Shown here piece by piece: positions 45,974 to 57,818 of a stretch of DNA of 64,000 bases. A program made the position numbers and the translations under genes. This DNA is from Paraphysoderma sedebokerense (lineage: Eukaryota > Blastocladiomycota > Physodermatomycetes > Physodermatales > Physodermataceae), in NCBI GenBank assembly GCA_025602915.1, contig JAHLJZ010000001.1, forward strand, positions 744,001 to 808,000, read 5' to 3'. Below the pieces are notes generated by a model. That model did not search any database. It was not told the origin of the DNA and saw only the letters and a list, made by a program, of their open reading frames with translations. Positions within the stretch are counted from its first letter, which is position 1. Each line of letters opens with the position of its first letter.

Positions 45974-47310
45974 CTATGAGACACTGAAGCGAGTGGCGAC
46001 ACGGTCAAAAGAGTCACTTTTGAATTTAGTTTCTTGTACGAGGGTATGGGATGGCGCAATGGCGGAAAGTTGACTAATGTTTGACAAGGATTCAGCGGAA
46101 AATCAAAGTGTGTTATCGACCCATTGGGCACAAACAGATGGGAAAGAGAAAGAAGTATGACTTACGCGAAAATTTTTTGTGTAGATTCAGAAGGTTTATT
46201 AAGAAGATGCGAAACGACGATTAAGTTTGCTAGGGTATCTGGATTGTTGGGCTCCTGTGGAAACATAATCATAGATGTCAACACCAAAGAATAGAGAATG
46301 GCAGCCGATAATGTGGCCCATTAACGCTGAAAGAGTACCTTGGTGATAGCATCATTCAGCAATTTATCTGCCTCTGCAAATTCACCCAGATGAATTTGAC
46401 AAACGGCCATAGAAGTCAACAGAGTAGCGTTGTCACCATATGTCTGAACGAGTTCTTCAAATGCGTAGTATGCTTCTTGAGTTTTGGAGGCACCCTATGA
46501 TAACGCAAGTAAAACATATATTTTGTTTGAGGTTTTCAAGTTTGTCATGCGTCCGAACAAGTGAAAATGACTACCGATGCAAGATTGACCCACGCTTCAA
46601 TCAGTTGAACGAGCACGGAATCTAGAGACCACGACGTAATCGTTTGAAACTCTTTTTGGGCCAGATCGAGGCGATCTAATCTAAGGTAAACCTGAACGAG
46701 TATTGCGGCACTGGAAGAGGACAAAAGAGATTTGTCAAAAAGGGCCCAAATCAGTCTATTGATTGGAGCCGAGGTTGACCGGCGGCGGCTGACGTACCAT
46801 TCCAAATGTTTTTCTCTCGCAGACTTAATCACCGCTTTGAAAGCCTCTTCCAACAATCCTTCGTTCAAGAATAGTTCTCCAGCCAGAACTCGAACCGAGG
46901 GATTGGCCCCGCCGACGACATCAGCTAACAGCGCTTTCATATCCGAAACGCATTTTTCAACTGTTTGCAAATCGTTGGCCTGCTTGGCAAGGTGATAAGA
47001 TGCTAATATTTTGGCAGCCTTGAATTCGGATGAAGGGGGAGTGGAGAGCAGGGACAAGACTTGTGACAATTGCTTTGTGGCGATGAGAGAACGAACATGA
47101 AGGAAGGCGGATTCCAATTCAGGAGGAGCGGCATTTGCGGTATCTGGAGAAGGAGGTTTGGTTTCGGATAAGAGTTGCTGATGGTGGGCTAAATGGTATA
47201 GGGTGCGGATGTGGTAGTTTGGATCTAGAGAGCGGTGGGGAGGAATGTCAGTCGCGAATAGAATCTAAGAACCTTTCGTCAGACGAGGGAATCCTACCGA
47301 ACGAAGACAT
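45974..47310 (-). CDS. COPE: Coatomer epsilon subunit (epsilon-COP)
   Basis: The start is on a 13-base exon (MSSF, ATG at 47310) joined to DPNYHIRTLYHLAHHQQLL. The helical TPR-like body reads AAKILASYHLAKQANDLQTV, then VRVLAGELFLNEGLLEEAFK, VYLRLDRLDLAQKEFQTITS and VQLIEAWVNLA, the most conserved part of epsilon-COP. Later exons give SKTQEAYYAFEELVQTYGDN, AVCQIHLGEFAEADKLLNDA and PDTLANLIVVSHLLNKPSES. The last exon ends DSFDRVATRFSVS before the TAG at 45974. Epsilon-COP stabilises alpha-COP in the COPI coat that returns Golgi vesicles to the ER. Confidence 0.92.
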
Positions 47311-47911
47311 TTGTGCGAGGGTGTGTGCGGATGTGGTTGTTGTGTTGACGAGAGAGAGATGCGAATGCGGCTACAAGGGAGTGTGCGATGGTTGCGGGAT
47401 GAAGGAGGAACAGGAATTCCCGTTTGTTGATTCCCTCGCTCCCTCTGCCCTCCTTTGACGATTGTATATTATACTTTATTGGTCATAATTTGAATTTATA
47501 TTTACAACAATGCAAAAATAATAAACTGCATATCACCCATAAATTCATACTCGGTTGTAAGCGTATGATTTTATATATATCAGCATTTCATTTAAATTTG
47601 TGCGGCCGATGCGGCATTTCAAAATCGCAACTTCCGAACTCAATTAATTTCCAGATTGGAACCTCTCTTTCTCTCATTCTCTACATCACCGCAACACATA
47701 GCATATCGTCGCAGACACTGTGGAGCATCGCATCTACATTTACTCTACGGCATCATCGCTTCTCTTGTTGTGACACCGCGACTTCTTCGAAATGGTCGCA
47801 ACAGGAAACCTGTAATCTCAGAACTTTCGAAAACCATCCCGCATTACCCAACCCGGTGCATTACTATAATATAGTATTAAGTATCAGCACATTCATATTA
47901 TATTCACCGCA
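47311..47911. other. Divergent promoter region of COPE and the RhoGEF gene
   Basis: About 600 bases. No gene or site was recognised; open frames here are shadows. Confidence 0.4.
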
Positions 47912-50900
47912 ATGTCGCTGAGAAGGCCACCACCCCCAATACCACAAAAACCGAAACGGCTACAATCATCTGAACTGCCTGTGGCTGATAATGAAAGACC
48001 TGTATCACCCCAAGATACCGGTCCTGGCAGGAGAGTGAGTGTATCTGCTCTGAGAAATATGTTTGAGGCGAATCAGGACGATTCTTCTTCTTCTATACCG
48101 GTAATGAACGTTAGTTTTAATAAGGTCGGCACAAATACGATGTTTAACAAATTTACTTCGTGTTTCCATATCCAGCCGGTACCAGCTATACCGAAATCCC
48201 GGTCATCGATAGTCCCTTTCCCTTCATTGACTGTCACAAATCCTTCTCAACAAATCGAAACACCTCTCGTAGATTCTGATAATCCGTTCCTGGCCGATGA
48301 GGAAGTGAACTCAAAGATCCCTAACCGAATAATATCTCCTAATCCACCGCAGAACGCTCCGCCGCTGATTCGCCGTCCCATGCATCGAAGTCTTTCTCAT
48401 TCAAGTGTGTCAAACATTTTTGACGACCCAAATCTTGTCGTTATGTCCCCAGCCACCGACGTTCCTCCATCACCCAGACCTCAATCGACAGTACATCAAC
48501 TGGCTGTCAAGCTGGAGATTTCGACGAACCTTCAATCGTCACACATACCGTCCATGCGGCACGAAAGTAGTATCAATTCACCTTACCACAACAGTAAACT
48601 CGATTCACCCTCACTCGCCCAATCAAAGTACCTATCACCAGTACCCCAGACTCCTGGCTCAAAAAGCATGACGCGAAGCTCCTCTTTTTCGACGATTGAA
48701 GAAATACATTCGCAAGAAAAAAAAGAAAAGGAGGGAGCAGAATTGGACATGTTAGCAGAGAACGTTAAGAAACACAAGAAACGGTTTAATTTGACCCTGG
48801 AACTGTTGAATACCGAGCTTGCATATTTGCAGGATATCAAGCTTTTAGACGAAGTAAGATTGTTTCGTATCCTTTGACAGTTATATCATCGTATTTATTG
48901 ATGTCGGCAATTGATATTGCAAGGTGTACTGTCGACCATCGACCGAATTAAAAATCTTCAGCGCTGCCGATTCAAAAGCAATCTTCACTAATTTGCCTGA
49001 CGTGATATCTTGCTCGGAAGAATTCGCGGAAATCCTGAAGGCTTCCACCGGCGGTCTAGTGAATGCAAATGGAGAAATTGTTGAAGAGCCCGAAGAAAAA
49101 TGGATATGGAGTGATTGGGATCGGGATGATCATTTCTGCTGGATTGGAGAAGCGTTTCTACAGATGGTGCGTTTCATTTGTGTCGTTTATATGTGTTCGT
49201 TCGAATTTGAATGGATGGCTTACGGTTGTTTGAATCAGATGACAAAATTGGAGGACGTGTACTGCGACTATTGCACTCGTCATGAAGTTTCTCTCGGAAA
49301 ACTAGCTGAGTTATCAAAAGGATCAAATCCTCAAATAATCAAGTTTTTGAAGGTTTGAAGGGTTTTACAAATCTACATTTTTGGAAGATCGTATTTGCTT
49401 ATTTCAATATCTTCTCATAATGTAGGAAGCGAGAGAAAAGATACAGGGGCGGACGACGAGTTGGGATCTTGCCTCCATGCTCATCAAACCCGTGCAGCGA
49501 GTGCTGAAATACCCTTTACTGCTGAAGGTTTGTTATCAGTGCTTGCAAGGACGTTTTAATATTATATCTGATCTATGCCTTACCCCAAAATAGCAAATCC
49601 TTGCTTTAACACCATCAGTTCACCCCGATTACCCTCACTTGGAAAAAGCATTGGCGGGAATAGAAAATGTGGCGGAGAAGATAAACGAGATAAAGAAGAG
49701 AAAAGAGCTGGTGGAGAAGATTGTGACAGGAGATAAAGAAGTCAATGTGAGTTACTTCTTTTATTAAATCAAACAGGAATGACAATTCTAATTTCCTAAT
49801 TGTGTCGTCGGTTTCCTTTTTGCCCAGATACGGTTCGTTAAAGTCTTAATTTGACGTGAATGGTGCGACTATTTCGGCTAACTTAATTTCTCAACAGGCA
49901 TGGGATTACAAAGAATCTAACGAGGACGAAGCAACAACTTAAGCAGGCGACTGGCTTGTCTATGGATGTTGCAGTAAGTAAAGAAATTAACGGTCTCTTT
50001 CTTCTACCTCCTCCAACTACTTGCGCTAACTTGAGATGATAGGTCGATGATTTGTATGCATCTGTGGAGGAGAAATTTAATTTTCAGAAAACCCAGGCAC
50101 AGACATTTATATCAGATATCATTACATGGCTGTCATCATTGAAACAATTCTTTAATCAACTGCATGATCTCGCCATCAGTTTGGAAGACCTATATACTGC
50201 TTTTTCTCCACCTCGCTCGTCTTCGTCTTCTCCGCTCCCAAATTTCTCAAAAGTGACAATTCCGCGTTCCGCAGAATTTCGTAAATTTGCGGGAAAATTG
50301 GGTCTAGAGATGACTCAACAAATGGAGAAATCGTTGCGAGACAAACTTTTTCCAATTTTTGAAAAAATGATGGGTTTGTTTGATAATCCTGCTACTGTGA
50401 TGAAAAAACGTGATAGGAAGTTCTTGGATTACATGAGTGTAAAGGAAATTACAAATAAGGGTGAAACGGTTTGTTTTGTGGCCCACTCTTTTTCACTTAT
50501 ATTGTAATCTTACCTTTTGTGCCGTATATCCCTGCGCCAGCCCGACAAAACCCTTCTTGAATCTGCTGATGCTTACAGTGCTATCAACGCGCAACTGATC
50601 GACGAGCTGCCAAAATTCTTTGCCCTGCAAGAACAATTTTTCGATATCGTTGTTATTCAATTTGTCAGTATTCAAGCTACATTTTACAGATCTTACCAAG
50701 ACCAAATTCTACAAGTATTGTCACATGGGTTACAGGACATCGATAAGATGGTTCTAATGACTGAAATTAAAAATGAAGAGGTTCGTGAATGTTGGGAGCG
50801 TAAATTCAGTAGTGTCAAACCAATGGTCGACGAGATCGAGGTGATGGGCTTAGCGAAGGAAATGAGAGAGAAAGGTCTGTTGATATTTTCTTCGGTCACA

Positions 50901-51886
50901 CAAGCCTGAGGAACAAATTTCTAATTATTGCCTCGTGCTCTTATTCATCGTAGGAAAAACCGGGAAATCAGTCAGCAGACAGCCCACTCGATCGAATACC
51001 AATGAAAGTTTGCGACCACCCTCCTCCGTTGTTGAAAGTGAATTGATCAATCTGGGAACTGGTTTGGATTTCCCTTATATTCATGGCGAGCATTTTCGCG
51101 TAAGGACCCTACTCTAATATATGACCCTGTATAGGTTCTCGGAACGGTCCACCACGGCGTCGTCGATCTCACTCTGCCAGCGACTCTCCCACATCCTCCA
51201 ATAGGACATCGGTCGTCTCCTCCAATCATGCTTCCTCCTATTCTTCTGTCAAAGTTGGAAATCTCATCGACTTTGACGATTCCTTAGCCATTCCTGCCGC
51301 AACGAGATCATCGACCTATAGTTCCAATCCGTTTGAAGAATCCGAAGATTCTAGACCATCTGGATTACCGGCTCCTCTTGTCCCAACAAGTTCGTCGTCG
51401 TCTTGGGTTGATGTGCAAAACCAGCCTCGTCCACGGAGCAGTTCAATCAAACAAAGTCAAATTGTTCAACCAGCTTCACCATCATCTTCGCAAGGCCAAA
51501 ATCTGCAGCTCCGACGGCAAAGTCAACCTCAATATAACAACTCTAAATCGCTTTTGGTCCCATCAGATACAAATAAACCCACCATGTCCAAATCGAAATC
51601 GACTGACATTGTCTCATTACTTTCTCCTACTTCACCCATCGATTACTCATTCTTCAAACAACCATCGTCACAGCCTGCATCAACAAAAATTAATCAAGTT
51701 AATTACACAGCTACTGTCATTTATCCTTTCCGAGGATCCAAATCTGATGAAATTAGTGTCGTCAGTTTTGGCAGTATGGTATTAGTTAAAACGGAGGAAT
51801 GGAAAGGTACTAATTTGGAAAGATGTTTTATTGAAAGTGGGGATAGGAAAGGGTGGATTGATGGAAAGTATTTGGAGAAAATTTAA
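47912..51886 (+). CDS. DH-BAR-SH3 Rho guanine nucleotide exchange factor (Tuba-like)
   Basis: About ten exons. The N-terminus is Pro-rich with SH3-ligand motifs (RRPPPPIPQKPKR). The DH domain follows: FNLTLELLNTELAYLQDIKL, VYCRPSTELKIFSAADSKAI, MTKLEDVYCDYCTRHEVS and the CR3 helix MLIKPVQRVLKYPLLLK. A BAR domain comes next: VDDLYASVEEKFNFQKTQAQ, SLKQFFNQLHDLAISLEDLY, INAQLIDELPKFFALQEQFF and FVSIQATFYRSYQDQILQVL. A Ser-rich linker leads to a C-terminal SH3 (VIYPFRGSKSDEISVVSFGS with GWIDGKYLEKI). DH plus BAR plus SH3 without a PH domain matches dynamin-binding protein Tuba, a Cdc42 activator that couples membrane curvature to actin. Confidence 0.9.
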
Positions 51887-52372
51887 TTCGTTGTTTTGGT
51901 TTAATATCGTTTTACGTCTTCCGTTCTTAGCAAATCATAGTCGGTTGCATTGAAATGTTAGTTTAGAAACATAACTTCATAGAATGTGTATTTATGCATA
52001 CTCAACTTCGATACTGTCATTTATATAGTTAACGCAAATATAAATCCTTGGATGTCAGTTTGCTTTTGGCTTATTATTTCACTGTCGACGACATCAATAT
52101 CATGATTTGAAGCTGTGAATTCAACAATTGTTTACTCGAGGGAAAGAGGATTGACTGCACTAAAGAAGAGGAGGACCAAAATTGATTGTAGTAGCAGAAT
52201 ATAACTTCTTCTCCTGTATTTACATTTTGTTGAGAATATTCCATTCAGGTTTTCAGTTCCGCGAAGGAACATTAAACAAATCATCTGATTTCATGTTCCC
52301 TAGTGACCTCTTCATCATATTTGATAACTTCCACCACGCGCTAGCTACCTTTATTCTTATCCCTCTCTACTC
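51887..52372. other. Convergent 3' region between the RhoGEF and PFDN4
   Basis: About 490 bases. No gene was recognised. Confidence 0.5.
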
Positions 52373-53284
52373 CTACTCTCTTTCTAGATTGATAGCACCA
52401 CCGAAAGTAGCGTATAAATCAACTTTCAGTTTATTCATCTCTGCCTTTGCTGTGTCCATTTTAGATTTTATGTTGTTTAATTCGTCGTTGATGTTGGTGA
52501 CGTCTGATTCGATGTATTCGGACGCAGCAGAATAAGGAAGAGTGACATAAGTGTCGCCCATCTTGTATCTTTGGTGAGTGAGTAAATGGTTTTGGTGTGT
52601 GAAAGAATGTGAGTTGAACAAGCGTCCAGTAAAGATTTGGGTAAAACGTAAATAGGCGAAATTAGAATTTACGGCAGGTGAGTGTGGCGAGTTAGGAATG
52701 ATGTAGGAAATCACAGTTATAAGTCAAGATACTTACTTTACAGGATCGTCTTCGTCGCAAAGTTCTAATTCTTGAGTGAGATCGTCCAAATATTCTTTCT
52801 CTTGCTGTGTGAATGTTGGCAGTTTTGGGCACAATATTGAGGATCGTTTAAGACAATCACAGGACATAAATCATATTTGGCGAGAATACAGGGTATATGA
52901 CGTTATCCAAAATCATCGTAGCAACCCATTTTACAAGAATTGAAGAAAATGAAGCAGAGTTAGCATATTGCACACTATCAGTAAAAAACAAACACGCTCG
53001 CTCAAGGCCCGACGTCGCTTAAGCTCAAAAATAAAAAGAATAAAAAGAAAGTAATACTGACCTTTTTCTGCTCATACAGGTCCTCTAACTGATCCATTTT
53101 GGTATTCAACTGACTGAATCGATTAATCTTTGCTTGGTCTTCCCATTTGATATCGGTATCGGTTTCTTTACCGGGAGGGAGCTATATGAGGAGTAAATCG
53201 GATTAGCCCAACTGAGCTATTCAGACTTGGAATATCCATCGTATGTGAGAGGGATGATTATCATACCATTTTCATTGAAGCCAT
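52373..53284 (-). CDS. PFDN4: Prefoldin subunit 4
   Basis: Four exons. The start MASMKM (53284) joins LPPGKETDTDIKWEDQAKIN, then FSQLNTKMDQLEDLYEQKK, EKEYLDDLTQELELCDEDDP and the last exon with YKMGDTYVTLPYSAASEYIE, ending in KLKVDLYATFGGAINLERE. This is the whole prefoldin beta-type subunit: two coiled-coil helices joined by a beta-hairpin (here MGDTYVTLP). Prefoldin brings unfolded actin and tubulin to the TRiC/CCT chaperonin. Length and motif order match human PFDN4, including the GINLE-like end. It is divergent with the ING gene, with start codons 173 bp apart. Confidence 0.93.
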
Positions 53285-53457
53285 CTTTGGTGTTGTCTGC
53301 TGTGTCCGAGAGTTGTGTTGTGGGTGTGCGAAGAGAATTGCGGAAAACGCCTCGGCAATTTCTTAGTGAATTCTCCATCTTCACAATCACTCTTTCATCC
53401 ACATTCCCTCACACTTCTTCCAGACATATCGCTTGAATAAATCTCCCTCTCTCGACC

Positions 53458-54992
53458 ATGATTTATCTTGAAGACTATCTCGACAGTATGCCTCTATTTG
53501 CACTATTTCCGACGTCCCGTCCTACGAACAATTGTCTAACTCCTTTTGATCTCGACTTCCCCATCTGAAAAATAGCTATCGAAGCCCTGCCCATAGAATT
53601 GCAAAGGAATTTCTCGCTACTGAGAGAATTAGATGCTTCTGCTCAAGGTGCTTTTCGATTATTTATTGTCCTTGGCCCACACTCTTTTCGTGTGTTAAAT
53701 ATCGTTTGCTTTGGCTTACAACTGACATCGTGAATTGTATTGCCTTCGTTCCCTGGCCATTAATTGCCATGAATACTTGTATTCTTTGAAAATTTCTTAA
53801 TCTAGGTGTGCTGGATGAATTGGAAAAGCAGACAAAACAATTTTTCGATACTTTGGAAACAGCAACAGCCGAAGAACGGATGGAATCATTGAGAAAGCTT
53901 TCTTCTATGTTCCAGCAATGTCTCAAATACGGAGAAGATAAAGTAGCTTTGGCCACACAAACTTACGATATGGTAGTTATCATTTATAGTTTTCTTGCCT
54001 CGCTTGTTACCGATTCTTTCAGTTTGAGAGATTTGTGTTCTGCGTGAGCTAATCGGTCTCTGGTCATCTCAACCTCAAATTGGTGTAGGTTGATCGACAT
54101 GTTCAAAGAGCAGACGATGATTTACAAAGGTTCGAAGAAGACATGAACCAAGGACCGAAACAATATAAAGAAATAAGCTTGAGAAGAGAGAAGAAGGCTG
54201 TACCATCAAATGCAAGCATCAAAGAAAAAAGATCTGCCCGTATGTCTTGGAATTCTTGATTATGGTTATAGTCAAAGCAGGTTTTTAATGTATCTTTGAT
54301 TTTCGGTTGTCACAGCCGTCACTAGCGACAACACACCGAACAAAAGTAAGCGATGTCTATTATTCTTCGTCCAACGGATCCCAATTTCATGAAGAATTTA
54401 CCGTTTTATTTCGTTATAGAACGCAGAAAGGAATCTACACCGCCTGATACTAAGACTCCGATGAATAAAGACAAGGCTTCAGCGGCCACGGCCATGCGTA
54501 TGATGACAGGAAGCTCAGCGGATCCGCCCAAAAATCCGGGACCCAGGAAAAGGGATAATGGAAGTAATAAACCAAAGCCCAAAAAGTGTGAAATATTTTC
54601 ATTTGTATTATATTGTGGTCATAACGCAAGCGTCCTCGTCGGTTATACTTACTTTTTTCTTCTGTTTCTTAGATCAAACGAAGCTGTAGATTTTCAAGTT
54701 TTAAACGAAGATATGAAAATTGATCCGAATGAACCTAAATATTGTTACTGTGGCCACGTGTCTTACGGGGAGATGGTTGGATGTGACGGTGACGACGTAA
54801 GTCCTGATTTCGGAATTTTCGTTTTTTTTTCAATGGCCGTTTTATATGCCGCTATCAGATTTCTCTAAATTTAACATATTTTCCCTAATCCAGTGTCCAA
54901 TCGAATGGTTCCACTTGGGATGCTTGAACCTGAAAGTTCCGCCTAAAGGAAAATGGTACTGTGATTATTGTAAGAAAAAGGTCAAAAAGTAA
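53458..54992 (+). CDS. ING-family PHD protein (histone acetyltransferase/deacetylase complex reader)
   Basis: About seven exons. Exon 1 reads [10 protein letters not shown] and joins [20 protein letters not shown], the ING N-terminal helix. The next exons give [40 protein letters not shown] and [20 protein letters not shown], typical of ING. A Lys/Pro/Ser-rich linker leads to the C-terminal PHD finger: [30 protein letters not shown] and [12 protein letters not shown], which has all eight zinc ligands and the Tyr and Trp that bind H3K4me3. ING1/2 and yeast Pho23 work in Rpd3/Sin3 complexes; ING3/4/5 and Yng2 in acetyltransferase complexes. I cannot tell which from the sequence. Confidence 0.92.
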
Positions 54993-55785
54993 AATGTTTG
55001 TGATCATATAAGAAAATCGTCGTTTGGGATATATGCATCAAACTGAATTGATAATAGTTAATAGAGTTTGTACATGTAAATATTTAGAGTCGTGATTGAA
55101 TGAACGTTATTTCGCATTGGCTATTCAACTTGTTTCGAAAAGGCGCCGCCCGAACGTTATAATGGTTACGTCAAATTGCCACTTGATATGTGAGCTTACG
55201 GAACTGACTGTGTTATGTATCCGGGCGAACGTTTATTGTTCGTCGACAATTTGTTGGCAGCAGTTCACCACGCTTGACTCCAAGCAACCATATATCCGTT
55301 TACCGTGGTGATTCCTATCTAGTGCGCTCGACACCGTATGCGTCTGCTTTTCGCCCTGACAGAGAACGAATCAAAATGATTCAAGTTATCGATAGGCGCA
55401 GTGCAGTTGTCTTACAACCATATTGGAGGGAAACAAAACAGAGAGCTTAATACTTACGGTATGGGCGAAAGCAGCGGAAACGGGTTCTGGGGATTATCCT
55501 GAACACATGCTGACAATCTACTCACGCCAGATTCTAATATCCATTACATATGACAAGAAATCGATATTCGCTGTATCGGTAACGAGGCTTTTCGACTCCT
55601 TATCGCTGCAAGCTCAATCAGATCTAACACCTCGGGTACCTCGACATGGTATATAAATGCAATTAGACCCCCCCTTAACCATTCAGTCCGGCTCCCTTGA
55701 ACAATCCTTATTGAGGTACTTAATTTCTCGGGATATATAAGTCTCGATATAGTCAATCAACCCAGAAAATTTTCGACAATTAATC
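54993..55785. other. Upstream region of secreted gene 1, with a copied block
   Basis: About 790 bases. The last part contains the promoter block listed at 55564-55661. A segment around 55200-55280 (GGCAGCAGTTCACCAC) also recurs upstream of gene 2. Confidence 0.6.
55564..55661 (+). promoter_or_regulatory. Duplicated promoter block with TATA box, copy 1
   Basis: Contains GTAACGAGGCTTTTCGACTC and CCTTATCG, then GCAAGCTCAATCAGATC, TCGACATGG and TATATAA (55650-55656), 136 bases before the start codon of secreted gene 1. Nearly the same block lies before gene 2. Confidence 0.7.
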
Positions 55786-56780
55786 ATGATCGCAATCACA
55801 ACTCTTGGTCCCTTCTTGGCCGCGGTTATTGGACTCGCAATGGCAGCTCCAACAGAAGTAACTTCTCCGAATTATCAAAGAACTAAAATCTACGTCCAAA
55901 GTCGTGGGGCTCCTCTTACTCAATCCTCCAACGAATACGGACTGTACCCGCATGGCATTGTTGAATTGAAAGGCGGCGTAAAAGGATCTGGCGAAGCCGT
56001 TAAGTTTAGAGGTTCGTAGATCGGAATATCATGGTTAAATTCTATGCATCGTTATTACTCTTATCTGAGTTAATAGAGGGAAAGGCAATGTATGGTCAAA
56101 TAAGAAAGCAAGAACACGGATTTGCAGTGTTGATAAAATCGTTGCCGATCCATAGTTTGGGATCATCACCAACTGTAAATCGCTAACCCATCGATTCCTT
56201 TCGCTATCAATTACTTTAAATACAGAATATCACAATAAAATCAATCCTTCTACCCGATATGAGAAAAACTACGATGGCACAAATCCTCCCGGTAACATGT
56301 TAACCTGGGGCCTCGAATCTGGAAGCACGGTTGAATACGTAACTCGAAGTCCGAAAGTTTGGAGCGAAGGTACCCAACGATATTTGAGGGATCGGTATGG
56401 TGGACATTTACCTGAATACAACAATGAAGGTTGGGGTTTGGATAACGAAGCTAGAGAAGGTATGTCGGTTTATACTATGATTTGGTTTCAATCCTCGTTC
56501 TCGACATTGGTCATACCATATTGTACTTTGTTCTGTTGGCCACCTATGTTCGCTTTCTATCAAACCGATAGGACTGATCTTTATTATCATTTAATCCGCA
56601 GGTGATAACTGGGTTTTCGATGTCGTTCTCGATTGCAACAAGTACCCTGAATTCGAGTTTAAAGCAGTTAGAGTATCGTGGACGAGAAGCCAAGGTGTTC
56701 ATAGAGATTGGGAGAAGTCATCGACTAATCATATTGCTCAATGCGGAGAAACTACATATGTAGAGGCTTGGTTCAATTAA
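55786..56780 (+). CDS. Secreted protein of unknown family, copy 1 (212 aa)
   Basis: Three exons (55786-56011, 56226-56459, 56602-56780), frame exact. The signal peptide is MIAITTLGPFLAAVIGLAMA, with a likely cut after AAP or AMA. The mature part has FQRT-type TKIYVQSRGAPLTQSS, then LTWGLESGSTVEYVTRSPKV and WSEGTQRYLRDRYGGHLPEY. The last exon encodes GDNWVFDVVLDCNKYPEFEF and ends CGETTYVEAWFN. The last domain is rich in aromatics and beta-strand-like; two Cys could pair. No catalytic motif is seen. A small secreted or wall protein is likely. It is a tandem duplicate of the gene at 57819. Confidence 0.7.
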
Positions 56781-57615
56781 TGCCAACAGGAGATATACAA
56801 TTTGAAATAATAGAGGATATAATTTTATTAATTTTGTCATGATTTATTTTATAATCTATAATAAATACTAGACGGTTGCACAAAAATAAGCTGAGCGCTG
56901 TTTAAGCTTCGTTCCTTGTAGCCTACCGAACTCTAAATTCGAGAGTGTGGGTGAATAACAGATGTGTAATTTATCGGCCCTTATTGGCGAGTTGGCTCAT
57001 GGTTTAACGGATTTAGCATTCTCGAATATCAATATTAGCCCATCCAAAGAAGTAGAGAAAGAAGATTACTTCTGTAATTTATTTCAAGCTTGAATATCTT
57101 ACTGGAAACTGCTTTTTGTGCTAATATATGAAAACTTTCAAACCAAGGCAGAGATATCTGAAGAGTCTGGCCTTATCACCATAGAGCCAACCTAAAATTT
57201 ACGTGCCATACAGACATCTACTTTACGTCAGAAATAGCTACGATTGAGTGTCAGATTTAATCCTCCTGAAGTGGCTTTTAGGGCGAACTTTGCGGGTCGT
57301 ATATTCGAAGAGTATCCGAAGGCAATGTGTCGGCAGCAGTTTGCAGCAGTTCACCACACTTGCCTTCATCGGGCGCCCCTGTCGATCCCCTTCTGGCGTG
57401 GTTGAGAGCGTATGCGTCTTCGTTCGCCTTACCAAAAAAAATCAAGGAGATTGAGACAATTTACAGTCACATTGTTGTGTCTCCGGACAATAATATTGGA
57501 AAAAGGATAAAAATAAGAGCGTTTAAGACTTACGGAATAGGAGAAAGCAGAGCAACGAGTTTAAGGGTGAAAGCTGATGAAAGTATGCGCATGCTGACAA
57601 TCTAAATAGGGTTAA
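56781..57615. other. Spacer between the tandem secreted genes
   Basis: About 835 bases. Near 57330-57360 it repeats the GCAGCAGTTCACCAC segment found upstream of gene 1, and its end continues into promoter copy 2. No gene was recognised. Confidence 0.5.
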
Positions 57616-57711
57616 TATTCGTTGTATCCGTAACGAGGCTTTTCGACTCCTTATCGTTGTAAGCTCAATCAGATGTAACACCTGGGGTTGCTCGACATGG
57701 TATATAAAGGC
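57616..57711 (+). promoter_or_regulatory. Duplicated promoter block with TATA box, copy 2
   Basis: Matches the block at 55564-55661 almost base for base (GTAACGAGGCTTTTCGACTC, AAGCTCAATCAGAT, CTCGACATGG, TATATAA at 57701-57707), 118 bases before the start of secreted gene 2. Conservation here exceeds that of the surrounding spacer, which suggests that the promoter is kept by selection or that the duplication is recent. Confidence 0.7.
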
Positions 57712-57818
57712 AACTTCAGTCCGCTATTTGAAAAAATCGTTATTGGGTTACTTAATTCCTCGATAAGTAGAAGTCCCATATATTCAACCGACCCATTAAA
57801 CAGTACTCGGCAATAATC

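Noticed and set aside
53205-53220. A tRNA box A-like sequence on the minus strand (TAGCTCAGTTGG) in the first intron of PFDN4
   Set aside because: No box B (GGTTCRANTCC) and no acceptor-stem pairing within 80 bases; it is intron sequence.
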